Positions 1 through 6,125 are shown, numbered from the stretch's first letter. The stretch: DNA of 9,267 nucleotides from Phycisphaera mikurensis NBRC 102666 (GCA_945870475.1 CAMBSR010000081.1:1-9267), one strand, 5' to 3'. Numbers and translations: made by a program. Notes: generated by a model not told the origin, from the letters alone.

Positions 1-594
1 GACCCGCTGGCGACCGGGGTGCTGGTGCTGGCGCTCGGGAAGTGCACGCGGCAGATCGAGTCGCTGATGGCCACCGAGAAGCGGTACCTGACCACCATCG
101 ACATGACCGCGTTCACCACCACCGATGACGTGGAGGGCGAGCGGACCGAGGTGGTGCTCGGGGCGCCGGGGGCGCGCGCCGCCACGCCCACGCGCGCGGA
201 GATCGAGTCGCTCCTCGCCGAGCGCTTCACCGGCACCGTGATGCAGCGGCCGCCCGCGTTCAGCGCCATGAAGGTGGGCGGGCGCCGCGCGTATGCACTC
301 GCGCGCAAGGGAGAGACGCCGGAGCTGGCACCGCGGCCGGTGACGATCCATTCCATTACGGTCACCGACTACGCGTGGCCGCTCCTCTCGCTCGACATCC
401 ACTGCGGCAAGGGCACCTACGTGCGCAGCATCGCGCGCGAGCTCGGCCAGGCACTCGGTACGGGCGGGCACTGCACGATGATCCGGCGCACGGCAGTGGG
501 GACGTTCACGATCGATCGCGCGGTGTCGATGGATGCGCTCCCGGAGAAGATCACGCAGGAATGGCTGGATGCGCAGGGATCCGCGACGCCCTGA
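1..594 (+). CDS. truB: tRNA pseudouridine(55) synthase TruB, 5'-truncated by window edge
   Basis: TruB converts U55 of the T-loop of tRNAs to pseudouridine in the cytoplasm. Frame 1 is open from the first base and gives 197 residues before TGA at 592-594. The first visible residues, DPLATGVL, are the TruB catalytic motif, so the window begins at the codon of the catalytic Asp (Asp48 in E. coli). Further family motifs follow: KRY (27-29), TDDVEG (41-46), RPPAFSAMKVGGRRAYALAR (83-102) and GKGTYVRSIARELG (136-149), then GGHCTMIRRTAVGTF (155-169). About 47 N-terminal residues should lie left of the window. The protein ends roughly 28 residues after that last motif, where E. coli TruB (314 aa) continues into a PUA domain, so this enzyme appears to lack PUA. 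It is convergent with lspA, 68 bp away. Identification is very secure. Confidence 0.96.
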   Translation, partial: DPLATGVLVLALGKCTRQIESLMATEKRYLTTIDMTAFTTTDDVEGERTEVVLGAPGARAATPTRAEIESLLAERFTGTVMQRPPAFSAMKVGGRRAYALARKGETPELAPRPVTIHSITVTDYAWPLLSLDIHCGKGTYVRSIARELGQALGTGGHCTMIRRTAVGTFTIDRAVSMDALPEKITQEWLDAQGSATP

Positions 595-640
595 ACGCGT
601 TTCGCCCACAGCGCATCTCGCCCGAAAAGCGCGACCGCGT

Positions 641-674
641 CTTGCGGATTACAAACGCGTTGTTAATCTGCAAG
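641..674. terminator. imperfect 34-bp hairpin at the lspA 3' end, candidate bidirectional terminator
   Basis: CTTGCGGATTA (641-651) pairs with TAATCTGCAAG (664-674) with one G-T wobble. The stem continues CAA (652-654) with TTG (660-662) after a one-base bulge at 663, leaving a 5-base loop ACGCG. It lies between the convergent truB and lspA genes and includes the lspA stop codon in one arm. It is AT-richer than its surroundings. Read on the minus strand, a short T run (CTTTTC) follows about 11 bases later, which is not an ideal terminator tail. Termination is inferred from position and symmetry. Confidence 0.45.
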
Positions 675-1325
675 ACCGGAGTCTGCGTCGGCCTGCGCCG
701 CCGCACGGCGCGCCTGTTCCGCACGCCGCTCGCTCAGGTGGATCGCGAGCATCAGGAGGAGCATGCCGGCGATCAGTTCCGCGTCGGCCACGTTGAAGAC
801 CCACGGGAACCACTCGCTGCTGCCGCCGGGCCAGTGGAGGCCGAAGGGCAGCTCGCGGCGCGGGAACATGTGCAGGAAGTCGCGCACGGCGCCCACCGCC
901 ACGCGGTCGTACATGTTGCCGATGCCGCCCGCGAGGACGAGCGCCAGGCCCACGTGGCTCATGTGGCTGCGCGCGCTGGTGTGCTTGCCGAACACCCAGA
1001 GCGCGGTGAGCACGGCGAGCACGGTGAACGCGATGAAGATCGCTCCCCTGCCCTGGCCGATGCCGAACACCGCGCCGTGGTTGAGCACCAGGTGGTAATC
1101 CAGGAGGTCATGGCCCACGGCCACGATGCCCGGGTGCCACGGCACCGAGTACGACGGATTGCCCGCGACTTCTTCGTAGCGGAGCACCACGGGGTGCCCC
1201 GCCACGGTGCGGAACGCCCAGTCCTTGGTCCAGAGGTCGAATCCCACGGCAACACCGAAGGTCACCAACAGCAGCGCCCACGCGGTGGGCGAACGCCAGG
1301 CGGGGACAGTGGCCGGGTTCGGCAT
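663..1325 (-). CDS. lspA: lipoprotein signal peptidase (signal peptidase II)
   Basis: LspA is the inner-membrane aspartyl protease that removes the signal peptide of diacylglyceryl-modified prolipoproteins. The 220-residue product has the family landmarks: a first membrane segment (about 14-31) ending in FDLWTK (29-34), the NHGAVFG motif (82-88), GGIGNMYDR (133-141) with catalytic Asp140, and FNVAD (177-181) with catalytic Asp181. Further membrane segments lie near 93-112, 124-137 and 184-197. E. coli LspA has 164 residues. The extra length here comes from a longer periplasmic stretch (about 40-78), an insertion rich in W, P and G before FNVAD (about 152-175), and an Arg/Ala-rich cytoplasmic tail. 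The ATG at 1323-1325 is the first ATG of the domain; no clear Shine-Dalgarno precedes it. It sits 40 nt downstream of the DksA-family gene on the same strand and is probably cotranscribed with it. Its stop lies inside the hairpin at 641-674. Confidence 0.95.
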   Translation of the reverse strand: MPNPATVPAWRSPTAWALLLVTFGVAVGFDLWTKDWAFRTVAGHPVVLRYEEVAGNPSYSVPWHPGIVAVGHDLLDYHLVLNHGAVFGIGQGRGAIFIAFTVLAVLTALWVFGKHTSARSHMSHVGLALVLAGGIGNMYDRVAVGAVRDFLHMFPRRELPFGLHWPGGSSEWFPWVFNVADAELIAGMLLLMLAIHLSERRAEQARRAAAQADADSGLAD

Positions 1326-1344
1326 GGACGGGATGGTAGGAGGT

Positions 1345-1361
1345 CGCGCGCGGTGCGCGCG
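1345..1361 (-). other. perfect 7-bp inverted repeat in the spacer between the DksA-family gene and lspA
   Basis: CGCGCGC (1345-1351) and GCGCGCG (1355-1361) are perfectly complementary with a 3-base loop, just after the DksA-family stop and about 20 nt before the lspA start. In RNA it would fold into a very stable GC hairpin and could limit read-through or lspA translation. GC-only repeats arise easily by chance in this genome, so a function is uncertain. Confidence 0.3.
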
Positions 1362-1365
1362 CCGC

Positions 1366-2388
1366 TCAGCGTCCGCCCATCTTCTCGAGCTGGCGCGCGG
1401 CCTCGATCGTGTACTTCGCCCAGGGCTTCGCATCGAGGCGAGCCTTCGGGATCGGCTTGCCGGTGAGCTGGCAGACGCCGTACGTCTTGGCGGTGATGCG
1501 GTCGAGGGCCTCGTCGATCTCGCGTAGGAGCTCGCGCTCCGTCTCGGCCATGCCGATGGCGAGGTCCTGGTCGAAGGTGTCGGTGCCGATGTCCGCCATG
1601 TGGAGCGGCATGTTCGAGAGGTTGCCGCCCGAGCTGCGCAGGGCGTCGTCCTCGAGGCCGGTGACGCGGGCGATGAGCTCCACGCGTGCCTCGAGCAGGA
1701 TCTTGCGGTACTCGGCGAGCTCCTTGGCGACCAGGCGGGTCTTGATGGCCGCGATCTGCGCGTCGGTCGGACCCTCGTCACGCGGCTTCTCGACAGCGGC
1801 CTTGCGGGCCTTCTTCTTGGTGACGGGCGCCTTGGCGGCGATGACGCGCACGCGGCGGCCGTTCACCATCACGTAGCCGTTGGCATCGGGCTTCATGTGC
1901 GCGGCCACGTGGGCCACGCTCTTGACGGTCGCGAAGTCGATCTTCTTGCCCTTGTTGGCAGCGCGCTCGGCGGCGATCTGCTGCTGGCGGAGCGCCTCGA
2001 GGGCCTCCTTGCGCGGGTCGCGGATGGACGGCGGCGGAGCGCCCTTGCCCGGCTTCTTCTTCGGCGGCGGGGCTTCGTTGGAAGCGCGCCAGACAGCCTT
2101 GGGAGCGACGGCCGGGATGACTTCCTTCGGCCCGGAGTTGACGAGCTTGGGGAGGACGAGCGGAGCCGGCTTGGACTCGGCCTTCGGGGCCGACTTGGCC
2201 GGGGCCTTCAGGGCGGGCTTGGCGGCGGGCTTGGCAACCGGCTTCGCGGGAGCCGCCTTTGCAGGAGCCTTGGCCGGAGCCTTGGTCTTGGCAACGGGCT
2301 TCGCGGCAGGCTTGGCCTTGGCGGCCGGCTTCGGAGCAGCCTTCGCAGCGGGCTTCTTCACAGGTGCCTTCTTATTGGACTTTGCCAT
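1366..2388 (-). CDS. TraR/DksA-family protein with long Lys/Ala/Pro-rich N-terminal tail and degenerate zinc finger
   Basis: DksA-type proteins insert a coiled coil into the RNA polymerase secondary channel and modulate initiation, often with ppGpp. Residues 1-75 of this 340-aa protein are almost only K, A and P, like a histone H1 tail. Residues 76-205 are a basic linker containing a small ordered-looking patch (about 148-185). Residues 208-340 are the DksA-like part: a helical hairpin (about 209-300) with an acidic stretch between Asp266 and Asp275, then the zinc-finger region from YGVC (303-306). The usual four cysteines would be expected at 306, 309, 327 and 330; only Cys306 remains, with Thr309, Thr327 and Ala330 in the other places, while the flanking GKPIPKARLDAKPWA (310-324) is well kept. 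The start ATG (2386-2388) has a GAGGG sequence 9 nt upstream. It is followed by lspA. Family membership is secure; whether it acts like DksA is inference. Confidence 0.88.
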   Translation of the reverse strand: MAKSNKKAPVKKPAAKAAPKPAAKAKPAAKPVAKTKAPAKAPAKAAPAKPVAKPAAKPALKAPAKSAPKAESKPAPLVLPKLVNSGPKEVIPAVAPKAVWRASNEAPPPKKKPGKGAPPPSIRDPRKEALEALRQQQIAAERAANKGKKIDFATVKSVAHVAAHMKPDANGYVMVNGRRVRVIAAKAPVTKKKARKAAVEKPRDEGPTDAQIAAIKTRLVAKELAEYRKILLEARVELIARVTGLEDDALRSSGGNLSNMPLHMADIGTDTFDQDLAIGMAETERELLREIDEALDRITAKTYGVCQLTGKPIPKARLDAKPWAKYTIEAARQLEKMGGR

Positions 2389-2397
2389 GTGAGTACG

Positions 2398-2402
2398 CCC
2401 TC
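2398..2402 (-). promoter_or_regulatory. Shine-Dalgarno sequence of the DksA-family gene
   Basis: GAGGG on the minus strand lies 9 nt before the ATG at 2386-2388. It is the only convincing Shine-Dalgarno among the six complete genes of the window, and it supports the chosen start. Confidence 0.55.
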
Positions 2403-2426
2403 AGCTTTGACCGGAAACGTGGGGTG

Positions 2427-2448
2427 TCAGGCAGCGAATACTGCCTGA
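2427..2448 (-). promoter_or_regulatory. 8-bp stem-loop in the 5' leader of the DksA-family mRNA
   Basis: TCAGGCAG (2427-2434) and CTGCCTGA (2441-2448) form a perfect 8-bp stem with a 6-base loop. It would start about 4 nt after the transcription start predicted from the promoter at 2459-2487 and end 38 nt before the ATG. A hairpin so near the 5' end could stabilise the mRNA or bind a regulator; which of these is not shown by the sequence. Confidence 0.45.
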
Positions 2449-2458
2449 AGAGGCCGGA

Positions 2459-2487
2459 ATCCTAGCAAAAAGTGTGCTTCAGGTCAA
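2459..2487 (-). promoter_or_regulatory. sigma70-like promoter for the DksA-family gene and lspA
   Basis: On the minus strand, TTGACC (2487 to 2482, five of six to the -35 consensus) is followed by a 17-base spacer containing a T5 run and then TAGGAT (2464 to 2459, four of six to the -10 consensus). Transcription would start near 2452, giving a leader of about 64 nt before the ATG at 2388. The region is AT-rich against a GC-rich background. It is the best promoter match I found in the intergenic spaces of the window. Confidence 0.6.
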
Positions 2488-2502
2488 CGCGAACTTCGCG
2501 TT
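2486..2502. promoter_or_regulatory. 17-bp palindrome overlapping the -35 box, candidate operator
   Basis: AACGCGAA (2486-2493) and TTCGCGTT (2495-2502) are perfect inverted repeats around a single central C. The left arm shares two bases with the -35 hexamer at 2482-2487. GGT (2482-2484) and ACC (2503-2505) add further complementarity if one base is bulged. Size, symmetry and position fit the binding site of a dimeric transcription factor. An alternative is that it helps end accA transcription, since accA reads toward it from 80 bp away. Confidence 0.45.
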
Positions 2503-2523
2503 ACCGGGGGCGAGGAAGTGTCC

Positions 2524-2575
2524 GTGCAATGCGCACCCGCATCGCCGGCGCGCGTTCAAGCGTTCGCGATTGCAC
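2524..2575 (-). terminator. long-loop inverted repeat just after accA, weak terminator candidate
   Basis: GTGCAAT (2524-2530) and ATTGCAC (2569-2575) are exact inverted repeats, and three more pairs form if one base is bulged. The pair begins 6 nt after the accA stop on the minus strand. The interior is very GC-rich with smaller possible stems. No T tract follows, so intrinsic termination is doubtful; it may only protect the 3' end or be chance. Confidence 0.25.
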
Positions 2576-2581
2576 TCACGC

Positions 2582-3541
2582 TTAGTTCACGCTGCCAATG
2601 GAGCGGAACTTCTCGAAGCGCTTGCGCACCAGCGTCTCGGGATCGATGCGCTGCAGTTCGCGCACCCAGTCGACCACGTAGTGCTGGATGCGCTCGGCCA
2701 TCTCCTTGGGGTGGCGATGCGCGCCGCCGAGGGGCTCGGGGATCACGTCGTCGATCAACCCGTTCTTCAGGTTGTGCGTGGCGGTGAGCGCCAGCGCATT
2801 GGCCGCCAGGTTGTTGGTCTTCTCGTTGGCTTCCTTCCAGAGGATGGCAGCGCAGCCTTCCGGGCTGATGACGCTGTACCAGCTGTTCTGGAGCATGGCC
2901 ACGCGGTCGCCGATGCCGATTCCGAGCGCGCCGCCCGAGCCGCCTTCGCCGATCACGATGCAGATGACGGGCACGCGCAGGCGGCTCATCTCGCGCAGGT
3001 TCACGGCGATGCTCTCGGCCTGGCCACGCTGCTCGGCACCGATGCCGGGATACGCGCCGGGCGTATCGATGAACGTCACGATGGGAAGCTTGAACTTCTC
3101 GGCAAGCTTCATCTTGAGGAGCGCCTTGCGGTAGCCCTCGGGATGCGCGCAGCCGAAGTGGCAGGCCAGGCGCTCCTTGGTGTCGCGACCCTTCTGGTGA
3201 CCCACCACCAGGCACTTGATGCTGCCGATGCGGCCGAAGCCGGTCACGATGGCCGGGTCGTCGCCGTGGCGGCGATCGCCGTGCAGCTCGCACCAGTCGC
3301 GGCAGATCATCTGGATGTAGTCGAGGGTCTGCGGGCGCTGCGGATGGCGCGCCACGCGGACGGTCTGCCACGGCGTGAGGCCGCCGTAGGTCTTGGCGAG
3401 GAGGCTGTTCCGCGTCTCGTCGAGCGTGCGGATCTCGTCGCGGATGGTCTCGGCGTCGGGACGGGCCTGGAGTGCGTCGATCTGGCGCTCGATCTCCGCG
3501 ATCGGCTGCTCGAAATCGAGGATCTGGACGGCGTTGGACAT
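2582..3541 (-). CDS. accA: acetyl-CoA carboxylase carboxyltransferase subunit alpha
   Basis: AccA pairs with AccD to form the carboxyltransferase that moves the carboxyl group from biotin-BCCP to acetyl-CoA, giving malonyl-CoA for fatty acid synthesis in the cytoplasm. The ATG at 3539-3541 gives 319 residues, the same length as E. coli AccA. It has the N-terminal helical part (about 8-50) followed by the crotonase-like domain. Recognisable motifs are YGGLTPWQTVRVARHPQRP (52-70), CELHGDR (84-90), FIDTPGAYPGIGAEQRGQAE (157-176), the oxyanion-hole loop GEGGSGGALG (198-207) and SPEGCAAILWK (226-236). A longer reading frame upstream overlaps proC and is not used. There is no clear Shine-Dalgarno. 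The start is 44 bp from the divergent proC start. accD and the biotin carboxylase genes are not in the window. Confidence 0.97.
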   Translation of the reverse strand: MSNAVQILDFEQPIAEIERQIDALQARPDAETIRDEIRTLDETRNSLLAKTYGGLTPWQTVRVARHPQRPQTLDYIQMICRDWCELHGDRRHGDDPAIVTGFGRIGSIKCLVVGHQKGRDTKERLACHFGCAHPEGYRKALLKMKLAEKFKLPIVTFIDTPGAYPGIGAEQRGQAESIAVNLREMSRLRVPVICIVIGEGGSGGALGIGIGDRVAMLQNSWYSVISPEGCAAILWKEANEKTNNLAANALALTATHNLKNGLIDDVIPEPLGGAHRHPKEMAERIQHYVVDWVRELQRIDPETLVRKRFEKFRSIGSVN

Positions 3542-3585
3542 CGCCGCAATCGTACCGGATCGGCGCGGTCGATAGTCTTCGCCGC

Positions 3586-4401
3586 ATGGGTACGAGCAAC
3601 GGATCGCCCGCGGACACCGCCTTCGTGGGCTGCGGAAACCTTGGGATGGCAATCCTCTCCCGCGCCGTGTGCGCCGGGGTGCTGGTGCCCGCACAGACCG
3701 TGGTGGTGGAGCACGATGCCGGCCGCCGCGCGGAAGCTGCGGCGATGGGCGTTCACGCCACCGCGGAAGGATCCGCGGCGCGTGGTGCGCGCACGTTGGT
3801 GCTGGCGGTCAAGCCGCAGCACTTCGAGGACGCGGCGCGCGCGATCGGACCGCTCACCGATGCCACCTGCGTGATCAGCGTCATGGCAGGTTGGTCGAGC
3901 GCCGCCATCCGCGCCGCGCTCGGCAACGGGCCGCGCGTGCTGCGCGCCATGCCGAACACGCCCGCGCAGGTGGGCATGGCCATGACCGCGCTCGCCCGCG
4001 GCGCCGGCGCAACGGCCGATGACCTGGCCCACGCCACGCGCCTCTTCGCTGCCGTCGGCAGCACGTGCGAGATCCGCGAGGACCAGATCGACGCCGCCGT
4101 GGCCGCGGTGGGAAGCGCGCCGGCCTACCTGTTTCTCCTTGCCGAAGCGCAGATTGCCGCTGCGGCGCGCATGGGGATCGACCCGGAGACCGCACGGCGG
4201 ATGACCGTGCAGACCATGCTCGGCGCTGCCACGCTCATGGCGGCCGACGAGCGCACGCCGCAGGAATTGCGCGCGGCGGTGACGAGCGCGGGCGGGACCA
4301 CGGCTGCGGCGGTGCGCGTCCTCGAGGCGCACGGATTCACGGGCGCGGTTGGCGAGGCGATGGACGCCGCACGGGCGCGCAGCGCGGAACTCGGGCGATA
4401 G
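3586..4401 (+). CDS. proC: pyrroline-5-carboxylate reductase
   Basis: ProC performs the last step of proline synthesis, NAD(P)H-dependent reduction of 1-pyrroline-5-carboxylate, in the cytoplasm. The 271-residue product (E. coli 269) has the Rossmann motif FVGCGNLGMAI (13-23), AVKPQ (74-78), MPNTPAQVG (122-130), the dimerisation-domain motif AVGSAPAYLFLLAEA (174-188), and the substrate-site loop VTSAGGTTAAAVRVLE (232-247). The ATG at 3586-3588 is chosen because the frame further upstream only overlaps accA antisense; no Shine-Dalgarno is evident. It diverges from accA and converges with the small gene at 4448-5038. The N-terminal ten residues before the Rossmann strand are slightly longer than usual, so a later start is possible but no better candidate is seen. 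Confidence 0.96.
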   Translation: MGTSNGSPADTAFVGCGNLGMAILSRAVCAGVLVPAQTVVVEHDAGRRAEAAAMGVHATAEGSAARGARTLVLAVKPQHFEDAARAIGPLTDATCVISVMAGWSSAAIRAALGNGPRVLRAMPNTPAQVGMAMTALARGAGATADDLAHATRLFAAVGSTCEIREDQIDAAVAAVGSAPAYLFLLAEAQIAAAARMGIDPETARRMTVQTMLGAATLMAADERTPQELRAAVTSAGGTTAAAVRVLEAHGFTGAVGEAMDAARARSAELGR

Positions 4402-4403
4402 TC

Positions 4404-4429
4404 CTGCGCGCGCGGCGCGGATCGCGCAG
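4404..4429. terminator. stem-loop between convergent proC and the gene at 4448-5038
   Basis: CTGCGCG (4404-4410) and CGCGCAG (4423-4429) form a perfect 7-bp stem around a 12-base GC-rich loop, starting 3 bases after the proC stop. Its place in the 46-bp convergent gap suits a terminator for either strand. There is no T tract, so the call is weak. Confidence 0.3.
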
Positions 4430-4447
4430 CGCCGCACGACGTACTGC

Positions 4448-5038
4448 TCACGTCCGTACGTGCATGTTGAACCCGGACGCCTCGAACTCCACCGGGCGCA
4501 TGCGCTTCATCGCGTTGCGCACCTTGCGCATCCCGGTGGCGTTCATCGGATGCTTCTGGAGCTCGAGGATGTACGCCGTCTCGAAGAGCGTCGACTCCGT
4601 CCAGTCCACTTCCTCGCGGAAGCCGGAGATGGCCACGGCGCCGGTGGCGCGCAGGAACTTGCGGATGCGGGCGGCGGGCATCTCGATGGTGCGGCAGCCG
4701 CCGAAGTGGATCACCCTGCCCCGGCACTTGCCGGCCAGGATCTCCTCGAGGCGGTCGATGTGCATCTTCTCGTCGGGCCGGCGCATGTCGCCCGGCAGAA
4801 GCAGCCCGCGGCGCGAGTGCATGGCAAGCCAGAGGATCTCGAACCCCGTGTGCCGCTCCTGGAACCACTTTCGGATGTAGTGCTCGAGCTCCGCGCGCGT
4901 GGCCACGTCGCGGTGGATGTAGGCCACGTGGTAGTCGGAGGACCGCAGGAGTTCGAGCGCCGGGCGCACGCTCACCGTGGAGCGCAGGCCGAACCATTCG
5001 GATTCCAGGCAGAAGACGCCCTTGCGGTAGATGAGCAC
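4448..5038 (-). CDS. uncharacterised 196-aa protein, resembles DUF6642-type proteins with a possible caspase-like fold
   Basis: Function unknown. The 196-residue product starts with a beta strand and FCLESEW (9-15), then a YIHRDVATRAELEHYIRKW stretch (40-58). A hydrophobic strand ends in His74 (ILWLAMHS, 68-75), and a second strand ends in Cys115 (GRVIHFGGC, 107-115). SGFREEVDW (138-146) and the helix ESTLFETAYILELQ (148-161) follow. From memory this pattern matches small bacterial proteins filed as DUF6642; I could not check it. A strand-His and strand-Cys about 40 residues apart is how caspase/CHAT-fold peptidases place their catalytic dyad, so a cysteine peptidase-like role is possible but unproven. 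No signal peptide or membrane segment is visible. The GTG at 5036-5038 is the only plausible start and lacks a clear Shine-Dalgarno. It lies 22 nt after the permease gene on the same strand, so it is probably the third gene of that operon. Confidence 0.75.
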   Translation of the reverse strand: MLIYRKGVFCLESEWFGLRSTVSVRPALELLRSSDYHVAYIHRDVATRAELEHYIRKWFQERHTGFEILWLAMHSRRGLLLPGDMRRPDEKMHIDRLEEILAGKCRGRVIHFGGCRTIEMPAARIRKFLRATGAVAISGFREEVDWTESTLFETAYILELQKHPMNATGMRKVRNAMKRMRPVEFEASGFNMHVRT

Positions 5039-5060
5039 GCGGGGATCGTAACGCGCGCGG

Positions 5061-6125
5061 TCAGAAGTCGCGGCGACGGAAGAGCCACACGCAGCCGCCG
5101 AGCATCACCGCCTCGAAGATCACGCTGCTGCCGATGGCCCACGTGGCGCCCTTGCGCTCCTCGGCGTCGTCATACACGGTCTGCTCGAAGTCCTTGCGCT
5201 TGACGCGCGCACTGGCGAAGAAGCGCATGCCCTCGTCCTCGTTGGCGGGGCGACGGAAGTTCGCCGCGCGCACCAGCGTGCGGGCCAGCCACTCGGTGGT
5301 CTCGTTGGTCTTGGGAAGCGCGGTCACCAGCGCGTAGGCCGGCCAGTAGCCCGAGCTCCAGCGCTCCGCGGAGCGGCGCTCGGCGGTGAGTTCCATGCGC
5401 AGCTTGTCGACGTCGGCGTCGGCGTTCTTCTCCAGGCGCTTCTCGATGGCCTCCTCGATGGCCACCACTTCCATCTGCGAGCCGATGCGGCCGTTGTTGA
5501 GGAACTGCTCGGCCTTCTGCACGCCGAAGAGCACCAGCCAGAAGACGAGCGTCAGGATCAGGCTGGCCACCGTGCTGCGCGTGAGGACACCCATGAGCGC
5601 GCAGAAGCAGTAGAGGTAGCTGAAGAAGATGATCACCACCGGGATGGCGAGGAACAGCCCGGGCTCCCACGCGCCGCCGCGGAAACCGATCACCAGGAAG
5701 CTGGCGGTGACGAACACCGCGGCCTGGATTCCCGCGAAGAAGAGCCCCGTCACCCAGCGCGTCAGGAAGAGCCGGTGCCGCGTGATGGGCTTCGACAGCA
5801 TCATGTCGATGGAGCCGTTGGCGATCAGCTCCGGCACCACGCTCGCGGTGGAGATGAGCGCGAGGATGGCCGCGAGCCACGTCAGCCAGATGTTGATCCC
5901 CAGGTTCTGGAAGATCATCTTGTAGAAGAGGTCGCGCGGGAAGAACAGCGTGTTGACGAACTTGCTGTCGAAGTGGAAGGTGAAGACGGAGACGCCGGTC
6001 TCGTCGATACCCAGCGCGCCGACGATGAGCACCACCAGCATGCTCACGCCGATGGCAAGCCAGAAGAGCTTGCGCGAGTTGAGGTCGCGGTAGGCGTCGA
6101 GGAAGATGGCCAGGGTCTGCGTCAC
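5061..6125 (-). CDS. ABC-2 type transporter permease
   Basis: Inner-membrane partner of the ATPase encoded just upstream; the substrate is unknown. The 354-residue protein has about six membrane segments: near 20-40, 76-100, 124-147, 156-181, 186-202 and 330-350. Between segments 2 and 3 is the typical ABC-2 stretch VPELIANGSIDMMLSKPITR (97-116), where the exporter presents its coupling region. A charged, probably helical region of about 125 residues (205-330), with a coiled-coil-like part at 218-258, separates segments 5 and 6; this is a common layout in larger ABC-2 permeases and may reach the periplasm. The start is GTG at 6123-6125, overlapping the ATPase stop as GTGA, so translation of the two is likely coupled. 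The tail ends in WLFRRRDF, a usual end for this family. Confidence 0.9.
   Translation of the reverse strand: MTQTLAIFLDAYRDLNSRKLFWLAIGVSMLVVLIVGALGIDETGVSVFTFHFDSKFVNTLFFPRDLFYKMIFQNLGINIWLTWLAAILALISTASVVPELIANGSIDMMLSKPITRHRLFLTRWVTGLFFAGIQAAVFVTASFLVIGFRGGAWEPGLFLAIPVVIIFFSYLYCFCALMGVLTRSTVASLILTLVFWLVLFGVQKAEQFLNNGRIGSQMEVVAIEEAIEKRLEKNADADVDKLRMELTAERRSAERWSSGYWPAYALVTALPKTNETTEWLARTLVRAANFRRPANEDEGMRFFASARVKRKDFEQTVYDDAEERKGATWAIGSSVIFEAVMLGGCVWLFRRRDF

Noticed and set aside
375..1466. Plus-strand open frame of 363 codons over the end of truB and all of lspA.
   Set aside because: It is antisense to lspA, which has all catalytic motifs, and its translation is low-complexity Arg/His/Ala/Glu. 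It is a shadow of GC-rich codon use.
1600..2448. Plus-strand open frames (1600-2448 and 1880-2392) with Gly/Leu- or Ala/Gly-rich repetitive translations.
   Set aside because: They mirror the Lys/Ala/Pro repeats of the DksA-family gene on the other strand; the repetitive look comes from that gene's biased codons.
3534..3576. Possible proC promoter from TTGGAC (3534-3539) and GATAGT (3571-3576).
   Set aside because: The spacing is 31 bp, far from the 16-18 bp needed, and neither hexamer has a better partner.
3542..3694. Longer N terminus for accA (reading frame open to 3694).
   Set aside because: AccA from the ATG at 3541 already matches the E. coli length of 319 residues, and the extension overlaps proC and is Arg/Pro-rich.
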